Source: Flavivirga sp. 57AJ16 (GTDB lineage Bacteria > Bacteroidota > Bacteroidia > Flavobacteriales > Flavobacteriaceae). From it: DNA of 64,000 nucleotides. The stretch's first letter is position 1. Each line of letters opens with the position of its first letter. The notes beneath the pieces were generated by a model. It made no database searches. It was not told the DNA's origin and saw only the letters and a program-made list of their open reading frames with translations. Below, piece after piece: positions 1 through 8,656 of this stretch. The position numbers and the translations under genes were made by a program. Where the stretch lies: contig NZ_JAQZAT010000021.1 of assembly GCF_028736925.1 (NCBI RefSeq), positions 1 through 64,000 on the forward strand, read 5' to 3'.

Positions 1-493
1 TTTTATAGGCGGTCTTCTTGTACTCCTTGACCGTATGGACGGATATGCCCATTTTTTCGGCTATTTCCCTGTTGGGGCAATCCTCCATGCTCAGCCTGAT
101 GGCCTCGGCACATCTGTCGGGGAGCGATCTTATTGCTTTTTCGATAATACCGGAGGTCTCTATCGTTACGGCCTCCCATAAAAAGTATGCCCCGCTTTGC
201 AGGGCCTCCAGGTCCTGCGGGGTACGGGCCTTGACGTCCCTGGCATACTTGCTCCTCAGTACATCGAGGGACCTGTTCTTGACCGCCGTATAGAAGAAGC
301 CCTCGACCTTGTCCTTATCGGGAAAGGCGGTCCTCTCCGCCAATACCTTCGTAAAGACATCCTGGACGATGTCCTCGGAAAGCCCCAGGTCGCCGACATA
401 CCTATGGGCAAAAAGGCAGAGCGGGTCATATAGGCGCTCGAAAATGTCCTCGAACTCGTTCTGGGTCAGCCTGTATTTCCTGTCCTGGCGCAT
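1..493 (-). CDS. ECF-type RNA polymerase sigma-70 factor (C-terminus cut by window start)
   Basis: Reading the minus strand from the ATG at 493 gives an open frame to the window edge (164 codons). The N-terminal part has the region 2 pattern (LTQNEFEDIFERLYDPLCLFA, then SEDIVQDVF and FFYTAVKNRSLDVLR). The last visible residues form a region 4 helix-turn-helix (NREIAEKMGISVHTVKEYKK), so only a few C-terminal residues should be missing. In Bacteroidota such sigma factors often work with anti-sigma/TonB receptor systems, but the partner would lie outside the window. The gene is clearly richer in G+C, with GGC, CTG, GAC and CGC codons, than every later gene, which suggests recent transfer. The class is certain; the regulon is unknown. 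Confidence 0.88.
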   Translation of the reverse strand, partial: MRQDRKYRLTQNEFEDIFERLYDPLCLFAHRYVGDLGLSEDIVQDVFTKVLAERTAFPDKDKVEGFFYTAVKNRSLDVLRSKYARDVKARTPQDLEALQSGAYFLWEAVTIETSGIIEKAIRSLPDRCAEAIRLSMEDCPNREIAEKMGISVHTVKEYKKTAYK

Positions 494-1049
494 TTGTCTG
501 TATAGGGTTTTTGGGCGCGCGTCCCCCTTTGATCGGGAACGCCCGCGGTACCGTCCTTAGGGGGAACGAATACTTCTTTCAACGGTCCAAATTATCCTAC
601 AAGTTTAAACAAAAATAAACAGGTAAAAAAATTATATCTTTATGGGTCCGGCGATTATTTTGGACGAGGGGGGGCTTGGCACACTGGTGGCCCGGGCCGT
701 TTGAACAAACGTAAAAAACTATAATTGAACGAGTTATACGCACAGGTAAGGCAAGGTTCGCCTTCTATGGACCAGGGCCCGTTTTAATGGGCCCTGCATG
801 AAATATTTAGGGAACGGAGGGCTGCAAAATTTTTAATTTTGCCTATTTTATATTAATCCTAAAATAGATTTATAATCTACCCTTAGTCCTAATTATTGGT
901 TTACAATGATAGTTTTTTATACATAAGCTTTTTTGGTTTTACAATCCCTGATTAAAGCATCAATAACAGATTGGATTTTATCTTTTCCTATCAAGTTCTC
1001 ATATACACTAGTTTGAGTTTGCTAATTAGGACTTTGATAAGATTACAAA
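494..1049. other. Intergenic stretch with a sharp composition change and small hairpins
   Basis: I find no convincing gene here. Up to about 830 the sequence stays G+C-rich like the sigma factor; beyond it becomes strongly A+T-rich, so a transfer or insertion boundary may lie near 800-850. A perfect 8-bp hairpin (CAGGGCCC / GGGCCCTG) sits at 773-796 and an AT hairpin (GCAAAAT / ATTTTGC) at 824-842. A -7-like TATTTTTG lies upstream of the sigma gene on the minus strand, without a clear -33 partner. Confidence 0.5.
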
Positions 1050-1084
1050 AAAACAAAGCCTTCTATAATCGAAGGCTTTGTTTT
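1050..1084 (-). terminator. Intrinsic terminator after ppc
   Basis: Perfect 14-bp stem AAAACAAAGCCTTC / GAAGGCTTTGTTTT with a 7-nt loop, ending in a T run on both strands. It lies 38 bp past the ppc stop and could work in either direction. Confidence 0.85.
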
Positions 1085-1121
1085 CAGCATGCCATTCATG
1101 CCTACGATTTTTAATCATTTT

Positions 1122-3707
1122 TTAAGCCGAATTTCTACTGGCATTAATATTGCCAAACAAAGAACGTGTCACTATTTTTTCGAAAATCTTTAACTGTTCT
1201 TCATCTTTTACCTCTGCTTTTTCCAATTCCTGAATCTTTTTAAGAGCATATTGTTGTATCGTTAATAACGGTAAAACAATAGATTCCCTAACTTCAATAG
1301 AAGCTTTTCCAGAAGGCTCGTTTTCCATTAAATATTGATATCCAGTAAGCTTTAAAAGAAGTCTTTTCGTGGTGATATATTCTGTATGGATAATGTTCCA
1401 AAACTCACCAAATTCAGGATCCTTGGACATGTATTTAGTCAAATCGAAAAACGATTTCGATAAAGACATCATACTATTTTCCAATAAAGTTTTGAAGAAT
1501 TTCGAATTATTATAAAGCTGCTCCACTTTATCAAATTGGCCATTGTCTTCATACTTTTTTAGAGCCGTACCAACACCAAAGAAACCAGGGACATTCTGTT
1601 TTAATTGGCTCCACGAACCAACAAACGGAATAGCTCTTAAATCTGAAAATACCAACTCGCTGGAATTAGATCGTTTTGAAGGCCTACTACCAATATTGGT
1701 TTTGGCATAATACTTTAAAGTACTCATTCTTTCCAAATATGGAATAAACATGGGGTGTCCTTTAAAGTCTTTATAGGTCTGATAGCTTATTTCGGCTAAA
1801 TCGTTCATAACGACCTTGTCATCGGGAGACATGGCTTTATTTTTGTCCAGACGATTGGAAACCCCAGAACTTATTAGTTGTTCTAAATTGTATTGGGAAG
1901 AATCCAAAGTTCCAAAATTAGAACTAATGGTTTGTCCTTGAATGGTCAATTGTACTTCTTTGTCTTCAATTGTTGGGCCTAGCGAAGAGTAAAATTGATG
2001 TGTTTTACCACCGCCCCTTGCTGGGGGACCACCGCGGCCATCAAAGAATATGGCAGTAATATCATATTTTCTGGACATTTCCGTTAGTAACTCTTTGGCT
2101 TTAAAAATACCCCAGTTGGCCATTAAGTAGCCGCCATCTTTAGTGCCGTCCGAAAACCCTAACATGATAGTTTGTTTATTGCCTCTACTCTTTAAATGCG
2201 CCATGTATGCAGGGTTGGTATATAATTGTTCCATAACACTAGGAGCATTTTCTAAATCGGTAATAGTTTCAAAAAGTGGCACCACATCGACCGTTAATTT
2301 ATCTTTAAATGTAACGAGTTTAAGCATGGCAAAAAGCTGCATCACATTTAAAGCTGTTTGGTTGTTACTTATAATATATCTATTAGCACCTCGCTCGCCA
2401 TTGTTTTCTTGAATTTCTTTAATAGCTTCAATAGTTTTTAAAGTATTAGAAACCATCTCGTCTTCAAAAACACTAATATCAATAGAAGTACCGGAAACTT
2501 CAGACAATACTTTAATTTGTTCTTCTTCAGATAAATCGTGATAGTTTTTAGGGAACGAAGCGTTTCCTGTTTTAATTAAATGATCTATGACTGTTGTAAA
2601 AACACTATGATGAATCCTGCTATCCTGTCTTATATCCAGCGTAGCAAAATAATAACCAAAAAGACGTACCCTATTTATTAAGTTGTTTATTTCACCTTCA
2701 TATAAAGATTGATGCTCTTTTACTATAAGGTTTCTAATGCTTAACAATTCTAAGATGAGTTCTTTAGATGTAATGGTCTTTTTTGTATTTAAATCAACAC
2801 TATAGTTATATAGTATAGTCTCTAGTTTTATAATACGTTCTTCCACACCTCTAAAAGTAAGTTTACGCCTTAGTTTTTTAAGATCGGTATAATATTTTTT
2901 TAAGATAGCCTGCTTTAATTTTTTAGCAACCTTTAAAGTAGTATCTGGTTTTACAAAAGGATTTCCGTCACGATCACCTCCAGGCCAGAAACCAATATTT
3001 ATAATTTCGTTATGCTTTTTACCATCATCATAAATATTTTGCTGGATGTAATTGTAGATTTCTCCAAATGAATGGTAAAAGACATTTTCTAAGTACCAAA
3101 TTAAACTTTTTGCCTCGTGGTACGGTGTTGGTTTTTCACGTTTAAAGAAAGGGGTCTTTCCTAATTGTCCAAATAAATTATTAATATTAGACAGATTATT
3201 TTCTTTAATGGCTTCTGTTAAATCTGTAATGATCCCTAAAACAGACCCAGGATAAAATTGTGTTGGGTGGGCTGTTAAAACAATACGGACCTTAAACTCT
3301 TCTAGATAATCTTTTAGCTCCTCTAATGTATTCTCTGAGGTAGCAGTTTCTTTAAGGTTTCTTAAAGTACCAATACCTTCCATATTGTTGACTATTGGAA
3401 ATGCAGCGTCTTCAATAGCATCAAACAATACAACTTGTCTTTCTATATATTGAATAAAACGAAATAACAAGTTTATTTGGCTTTCTTTAGAGCGCCTACC
3501 TTGGTATTTTTTAAAAAACGTATCTACAATAGTAGTGGGATCGTCTTCCTTTGCAAACCCTTTTACACAGGTCTCGTGAAATAAAGGAAGCAGTATTCCG
3601 GTTTTTGTAATAGTATCAAAAGGTAATGTCATAAATATACTGTTGTATATTTGATATTTAGACAGTACACTTTGTTTAAATCGTGTTAATTTAGGCTCTA
3701 CCGACAT
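1122..3707 (-). CDS. ppc: Phosphoenolpyruvate carboxylase
   Basis: This 861-residue cytoplasmic enzyme carboxylates phosphoenolpyruvate with bicarbonate to oxaloacetate, the main anaplerotic step into the TCA cycle. The catalytic His is in VLTAHPTQ (His147). The glycine-rich loop GRGGPPARGGG lies near residue 556, and the family motifs QGQTISSNFG and TNIGSRPSKR are present. The usual Glu after VFTAHPT is Gln here. Length is close to the family's usual 850-950. The ATG at 3707 is used because the N-terminus aligns with the family start. It stands alone, divergent from the 4103 gene, with a strong terminator behind it. Confidence 0.96.
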   Translation of the reverse strand: MSVEPKLTRFKQSVLSKYQIYNSIFMTLPFDTITKTGILLPLFHETCVKGFAKEDDPTTIVDTFFKKYQGRRSKESQINLLFRFIQYIERQVVLFDAIEDAAFPIVNNMEGIGTLRNLKETATSENTLEELKDYLEEFKVRIVLTAHPTQFYPGSVLGIITDLTEAIKENNLSNINNLFGQLGKTPFFKREKPTPYHEAKSLIWYLENVFYHSFGEIYNYIQQNIYDDGKKHNEIINIGFWPGGDRDGNPFVKPDTTLKVAKKLKQAILKKYYTDLKKLRRKLTFRGVEERIIKLETILYNYSVDLNTKKTITSKELILELLSIRNLIVKEHQSLYEGEINNLINRVRLFGYYFATLDIRQDSRIHHSVFTTVIDHLIKTGNASFPKNYHDLSEEEQIKVLSEVSGTSIDISVFEDEMVSNTLKTIEAIKEIQENNGERGANRYIISNNQTALNVMQLFAMLKLVTFKDKLTVDVVPLFETITDLENAPSVMEQLYTNPAYMAHLKSRGNKQTIMLGFSDGTKDGGYLMANWGIFKAKELLTEMSRKYDITAIFFDGRGGPPARGGGKTHQFYSSLGPTIEDKEVQLTIQGQTISSNFGTLDSSQYNLEQLISSGVSNRLDKNKAMSPDDKVVMNDLAEISYQTYKDFKGHPMFIPYLERMSTLKYYAKTNIGSRPSKRSNSSELVFSDLRAIPFVGSWSQLKQNVPGFFGVGTALKKYEDNGQFDKVEQLYNNSKFFKTLLENSMMSLSKSFFDLTKYMSKDPEFGEFWNIIHTEYITTKRLLLKLTGYQYLMENEPSGKASIEVRESIVLPLLTIQQYALKKIQELEKAEVKDEEQLKIFEKIVTRSLFGNINASRNSA

Positions 3708-3996
3708 ATATTTCGTTCTGTTGAAAATTAACTGTAAAAATAGTGAAGCTTTAATGAAAATATGCAGACTAGATTAAGATTTATTGATTTTTTTACTTTG
3801 TTGAACTCTAATTATGAATAATTAAAAAAAATACCTGCTTAATCATAATCTTTATAATTCGTAAAGCGCTTTAAATAGCAATAACTTTTAGTTTATCTAT
3901 ATTAATTCCGTTAAGGATAGTATGATAAAAGTCATACTCGGTGTTATGTTAAACCAATACCTTCGGCGTTTAATAAATATAAATAGATGAAACGAG

Positions 3997-4055
3997 CATT
4001 AAACCTGCCTGCCGGGCAGGTTTAATGTGAGAGCGTAGCGGTTGCATACGCTCTC
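3997..4055. repeat. Two adjacent hairpins in the ppc / 4103 intergenic region
   Basis: A 13-bp stem CATTAAACCTGCC / GGCAGGTTTAATG (3997-4027) is followed by a 9-bp stem GAGAGCGTA / TACGCTCTC (4029-4055). The first has the CCTGCC / GGCAGG core common in flavobacterial intergenic palindromes. The pair sits in the presumed leader of the 4103 gene. I see no other feature in the 395-bp gap 3708-4102. Confidence 0.7.
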
Positions 4056-4102
4056 AATTTTATAACTAACATCAAATCAAATAATTATAAAGATTTAAAC
4101 GT

Positions 4103-5911
4103 ATGAAAAAAATACATTCATTTCACATCCCGGTTATGGGGATTGGCTTTACGGTCGATACCCCTTTAAAAGTGGCCCAATTTGGTATGGATTCTGTTAT
4201 TTCTTTAGTAGATGATATTTTACTTGAGAAGTTAAGAAAGATGTATAGCGAAAAATTTGAAATTCCTTATAGCGAAATCACGAATAAAGTACAGGATTTT
4301 AGGGCAAAACGAATCACATCGTATTTAAATTTGATTCATGATTTAGCCGATAAAAAGTTTGAAGATTTAAAGAATATAGGCATCAAAAAAAGTGATGACT
4401 TAAAAGCCTATATAAACATGCTCCCCAATGGAGCTTCGTTAAAAACGGAATTTAAAAACCTTACAGAAAAAGGATTCAATATCCCAGAAATTAAGAAATG
4501 GGCCATTAAAAACTTGGTCAAGGGCAGTATTGATGTTAATATCATGACCAAAGTTGATAAAGACAATTATATTAATAATGAAAAGTTACCTATTGAATAT
4601 AATGATGCGCATGCAGCTTTAAGAGGTTTTGTGAATAGCAAACTGAACGCCTCTGTGGTGCTTTCCGCAGGGATGAACCCCAGACTGTATAGCTATATGG
4701 GGCAATTTGATGATTTTTATCCTTCAGAAAAAGGAACCTTTAAAAAAAGAATCATTTTAAAGGTAAGTGATTATAAATCGGCATTAATTCAAGGTAAGTT
4801 TTTAGCAAAAAAAGGGTTGTGGGTTTCAGAGTATAGGGTGGAGTCCGGGCTAAATTGTGGCGGTCATGCTTTTGCTACTAACGGGTATCTTTTAGGACCT
4901 GTTTTAGCAGAATTTAAAGAAAAAAGAGAGGTATTAAAAAGCTCAATTGAAGCGCTGTTAAATCAAGAATTAATAAATCAAGGGCGTGTTGTTCCTAAAA
5001 AGCCATTAACTTTAAAGATTTCCGCACAAGGAGGTGTTGGAACTCAAGAGGAACATGCGTTTTTATTAAACCAATACCAATTGGACTCTGTTGGTTGGGG
5101 GACCCCCTTTTTATTGGTCCCAGAAGCCACTACTGTAGATGAAAAAACACTAAATAGGTTAACTAAAGCTAAAGAGTCCGATTTGTATTTAAGCAATATT
5201 TCGCCATTGGGTGTTCCATTCAATAACCTTAAAGGCAATACTAAAGACCTCGAAAAGGAAAGGAATATTAATAAGGGAAGGCCAGGGAGTGCCTGTCCAA
5301 AGAAGTTTGTGGCTTTAAACAAAGAATTTAAAGAAAAAGGAATTTGTACCGCTTCTAGGGAATATCAACATTTAAAAATAAAGGAATTAGAAAAACAAGG
5401 GCTGCCATTAGAAGTGTATCAAGCTAGGTATAATAATATAATCGAGAAATCTTGTACTTGTGTGGGCTTAGGAACTTCTGCATTGTTGGCATACAATTTA
5501 GATACGAAAGTAGAAGGTAAAGGCGTATCTATTTGCCCGGGTCCTAATATGGCATATTATTCCAATATTATGAGCTTAAAAAATATTACGGATCATATTT
5601 ATGGTAGGGATAATATGGTCTCTAGACAGGATAGGCCCCATTTTTTTATTAAGGAACTACATATTTATATAGATTATTTAAAGACTAAATTGGATGAAGC
5701 AAGAAAGACAATAACAAAAAAAGAGGAAAAACACCTACTGACTTTTACGGACAATATGAAAGCTGGGGTTTTTTATTATAAAAAGATGTTTTGTGAATTA
5801 AAAAATACTTTTGAAGATATTAAAGACGTTGTTCTAAATGAATTAGATACAAGTGAAAGAACTCTAAATTTAATTAAAGTTGAGATTGAAAGTTTATCAA
5901 TAAAAAGATGA
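4103..5911 (+). CDS. Unrecognised 602-residue protein with conserved-looking Cys motifs
   Basis: I do not recognise this family with certainty. No signal peptide or membrane segment is visible, so it should be cytoplasmic. The middle part reads like an alpha/beta-barrel enzyme: GLNCGGHAF near residue 253, then LKISAQGGVG and a GWGTPFLLVPEA stretch that resembles phosphate-gripping ends of flavin-dependent barrels. Further on come GSACPKKF (~395), KGICTAS (~412), KSCTCVGLG (~450) and ICPGPN (~476), a spacing that could bind an Fe-S cluster or zinc. The C-terminal 90 residues are lysine-rich and helical. It lies 243 bp before nadA on the same strand; a link to NAD synthesis is only an inference. 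Confidence 0.6.
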   Translation: MKKIHSFHIPVMGIGFTVDTPLKVAQFGMDSVISLVDDILLEKLRKMYSEKFEIPYSEITNKVQDFRAKRITSYLNLIHDLADKKFEDLKNIGIKKSDDLKAYINMLPNGASLKTEFKNLTEKGFNIPEIKKWAIKNLVKGSIDVNIMTKVDKDNYINNEKLPIEYNDAHAALRGFVNSKLNASVVLSAGMNPRLYSYMGQFDDFYPSEKGTFKKRIILKVSDYKSALIQGKFLAKKGLWVSEYRVESGLNCGGHAFATNGYLLGPVLAEFKEKREVLKSSIEALLNQELINQGRVVPKKPLTLKISAQGGVGTQEEHAFLLNQYQLDSVGWGTPFLLVPEATTVDEKTLNRLTKAKESDLYLSNISPLGVPFNNLKGNTKDLEKERNINKGRPGSACPKKFVALNKEFKEKGICTASREYQHLKIKELEKQGLPLEVYQARYNNIIEKSCTCVGLGTSALLAYNLDTKVEGKGVSICPGPNMAYYSNIMSLKNITDHIYGRDNMVSRQDRPHFFIKELHIYIDYLKTKLDEARKTITKKEEKHLLTFTDNMKAGVFYYKKMFCELKNTFEDIKDVVLNELDTSERTLNLIKVEIESLSIKR

Positions 5912-6154
5912 AATCTTGTTGCAGAATGTGATTTTTAGATAGAACGGGTTCATAAACTCATTCTATTTTCATAAAATATTAAAGTGTTTATTTGAATTAG
6001 GTTCCTTTATCCCATGATTTTTTTGAAGATGCTTAATTTCTTCACAATTTTTAATACAATGTGATTTTCAATACAGTTTTAATTAAGATATTTGCAAAAC
6101 AATGATATTATAGAGATAATAAATTGGTTGTATCATGTGCTGAAGATTAATAAA

Positions 6155-7081
6155 ATGGATTTAGTAAAAGAAATAAAACGTCTTAAAAAAGAAAAGAATG
6201 CTGTGATTCTAGCACACTATTATCAAGTTGCAGAAATACAGGATATAGCAGATTACGTAGGGGATAGTTTGGGCTTATCACAAAAAGCGGCCGAAACGGA
6301 TGCAGATATTATTGTTTTTGCAGGAGTGCATTTTATGGCAGAAACGGCCAAAATATTAAATCCTTCAAAAAAAGTGGTGTTACCCGACTTAAATGCCGGG
6401 TGCTCTTTGGCAGATTCTTGTCCTCCAGATAGTTTTGAGACGTTTACAAAACAACATCCAGACCATGTTGTTATTACTTATGTAAACTGTTCGGCTGAGA
6501 TTAAAGCTTTAAGTGATATTGTATGTACTTCCTCAAATGCTTTAAAAATTGTTGAATCGGTGCCAAAAGACACACCTATTATTTTTGCGCCAGACAAGAA
6601 CCTTGGGCGATATATTATTAAAGAAACGGGAAGAGATATGTTGCTTTGGGATGGCAGCTGTATTGTACATGAAGCCTTTTCAATGGACAAATTAATTGAA
6701 TTGCATAAAAAACACCCGGATTATAAAATTATAGCGCACCCAGAATCTGAAGAACATATTTTAGATACTGCCACTTATATTGGATCTACATCTGGTATGA
6801 TAAATTATGTAAAAGAACACCAAGACCAAAAATTTATAGTGGCTACAGAAGCAGGTATTTTACATAAAATGCAACAAGAAATGCCAAACACGGAACTGGT
6901 TCCTGCACCCGCTGTAGAAGATAACACCTGTGCTTGTAGTGAGTGTCACTTTATGAAAATGAACACCATGCAGAAACTATATGATTGTTTATTGAACGAA
7001 TCACCGCAAATTGAAGTTCCAGAACCTATTAGAAAAAGAGCGTTGTTGCCTATTGAACGGATGCTGGAATTATCTAAATAA
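6155..7081 (+). CDS. nadA: Quinolinate synthase A
   Basis: NadA condenses iminoaspartate with dihydroxyacetone phosphate to quinolinate in de novo NAD synthesis and carries a 4Fe-4S cluster. The sequence shows the family's ILAHYYQ start, [41 protein letters not shown] and the C-terminal CACSECHFM motif, with cysteines for the cluster. I chose the ATG at 6155 (308 residues); the in-frame start at 6092 adds 21 residues not typical of the family. It ends 2 bp before nadB, which supplies its iminoaspartate. Confidence 0.96.
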   Translation: MDLVKEIKRLKKEKNAVILAHYYQVAEIQDIADYVGDSLGLSQKAAETDADIIVFAGVHFMAETAKILNPSKKVVLPDLNAGCSLADSCPPDSFETFTKQHPDHVVITYVNCSAEIKALSDIVCTSSNALKIVESVPKDTPIIFAPDKNLGRYIIKETGRDMLLWDGSCIVHEAFSMDKLIELHKKHPDYKIIAHPESEEHILDTATYIGSTSGMINYVKEHQDQKFIVATEAGILHKMQQEMPNTELVPAPAVEDNTCACSECHFMKMNTMQKLYDCLLNESPQIEVPEPIRKRALLPIERMLELSK

Positions 7082-7083
7082 AA

Positions 7084-8649
7084 ATGGTTACTACAGATTA
7101 TTTAGTTATTGGCTCTGGTATAGCGGGTTTAACGTTTTCGGTTAAAATTGCAGAAAAATTTCCAGATAGAAAGGTCATTATTGTTACAAAAGCTAACGAA
7201 GACGAGTCCAATACTAAATATGCCCAAGGCGGTGTTGCCATAGTTTTAGATAAAGAACAGGATTCCTTTAAAAAACATATCAAAGATACCCTAATTGCCG
7301 GTGATGGTCTGTGCCATGAAGCCGTTGTTAAACTGGTTATAAAAGAAGGCCCAAAAAGACTGAAGGAATTATTGCTTTGGGGGGCCAATTTTGATGTCAA
7401 TGCCAACGGAAAATTTGATTTGGGAAAAGAAGGGGGGCATTCGGAATACCGAGTGGTCCATCATAAAGATATTACGGGTTACGAGATAGAGCGCGCACTA
7501 TTAGAACGCGCGCACCAATTATCAAATATTACCATTCTACCACACCATTTTGCTATAGACCTGGTTACCAATCATCATATAGAAAGCTATAAATCTGAAA
7601 CCTTATCCTGTTTTGGAGCTTACATATTTAATCAAAATACAGGTGATATTTTCACCATAAAAGCGAACAGTACACTGCTCGCTTCTGGAGGTATAGGTTG
7701 TGTATATGGGCATACAACGAATCCGGTTATTGCAACTGGAGATGGTATTGCGATGGCCTATAGAGCCAAAGCGCGAATTAAAGATATGGAGTTTGTTCAG
7801 TTTCATCCAACGGCTTTATATGAAGAAAAAGGAGAATCTTCGTTCTTAATTTCAGAAGCTGTTAGAGGGTTTGGTGCATATCTTCGTAATAAAAAAGGCC
7901 ATCGTTTTATGCCAGATTATGATGAGCGCGCCGAATTAGCTTCTAGGGATATTGTATCACAAAGTATAGATAGTGAATTAAAAAAATCGGGAGAACCCCA
8001 TGTTTATTTAGACTGTACGCATTTAGATATAGAAGCATTTAAAGGTCATTTTCCCAATATCTATAAAAAGTGTTTAGAGCGCCATATAAATATAGAAACC
8101 GATTGGATTCCTGTCATCCCTGCATCCCATTACTTGTGCGGGGGGATCAAGGTCAATAAAAAAGGAAAAACAACTATTAGTCGTTTATTTGCCTGTGGTG
8201 AGTGTTCTAGAACGGGTTTGCATGGCGCAAATAGGTTGGCGTCAAACTCGCTTTTGGAGGCTTTGGTGTATGCCCATAATATTTTTAAGCACCATAGTAA
8301 ACACGATTATAAGTCGCCAGATATTATAATTCCAGATTGGAACGATGAAGGGACGACCATTACCGAAGAGCATATTTTAATACAACATAACCTAAAACAG
8401 CTACAAGCTTTGATGAGGAACTATGTAGGTATCATAAGAAGTAACAAACGCTTAAAAAGAGCCATAAAACATTTAGATTTAATTTATAACGAAGTTGAAG
8501 ATCTTTATAAAGAATCCAAGATAACCACATCGCTCTGCGAACTAAGAAATATGATTAATGTATCTCACTTAATTATCAGGCAATCTTTAGATAGAAAGGA
8601 AAACAAAGGGGGGTATTTTAATGTTGATAATGTTAAAAGTACAAGGTGA
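7084..8649 (+). CDS. nadB: L-aspartate oxidase
   Basis: This FAD enzyme oxidises L-aspartate to iminoaspartate, the substrate of NadA. The 521 residues start with the dinucleotide-binding VIGSGIAGLTF. Then come the aspartate-oxidase signatures SNTKYAQGGVAIV, VHHKDITGYEIE, FVQFHPTALY, SEAVRGFGAYLR, PASHYLCGGI and the FAD-contacting GLHGANRLASNSLLEA. The C-terminal helical domain is present and length is normal. It is directly coupled to nadA (2-bp gap) and converges on the kinase gene behind it, with only 7 bp between. Confidence 0.96.
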   Translation: MVTTDYLVIGSGIAGLTFSVKIAEKFPDRKVIIVTKANEDESNTKYAQGGVAIVLDKEQDSFKKHIKDTLIAGDGLCHEAVVKLVIKEGPKRLKELLLWGANFDVNANGKFDLGKEGGHSEYRVVHHKDITGYEIERALLERAHQLSNITILPHHFAIDLVTNHHIESYKSETLSCFGAYIFNQNTGDIFTIKANSTLLASGGIGCVYGHTTNPVIATGDGIAMAYRAKARIKDMEFVQFHPTALYEEKGESSFLISEAVRGFGAYLRNKKGHRFMPDYDERAELASRDIVSQSIDSELKKSGEPHVYLDCTHLDIEAFKGHFPNIYKKCLERHINIETDWIPVIPASHYLCGGIKVNKKGKTTISRLFACGECSRTGLHGANRLASNSLLEALVYAHNIFKHHSKHDYKSPDIIIPDWNDEGTTITEEHILIQHNLKQLQALMRNYVGIIRSNKRLKRAIKHLDLIYNEVEDLYKESKITTSLCELRNMINVSHLIIRQSLDRKENKGGYFNVDNVKSTR

Positions 8650-8656
8650 GTCATAT

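Noticed and set aside
18-560. Three overlapping plus-strand frames in the first 560 bases
   Set aside because: They lie antisense to the sigma factor, whose minus-strand frame shows clear region 2 and region 4 motifs; the plus frames show no family pattern.
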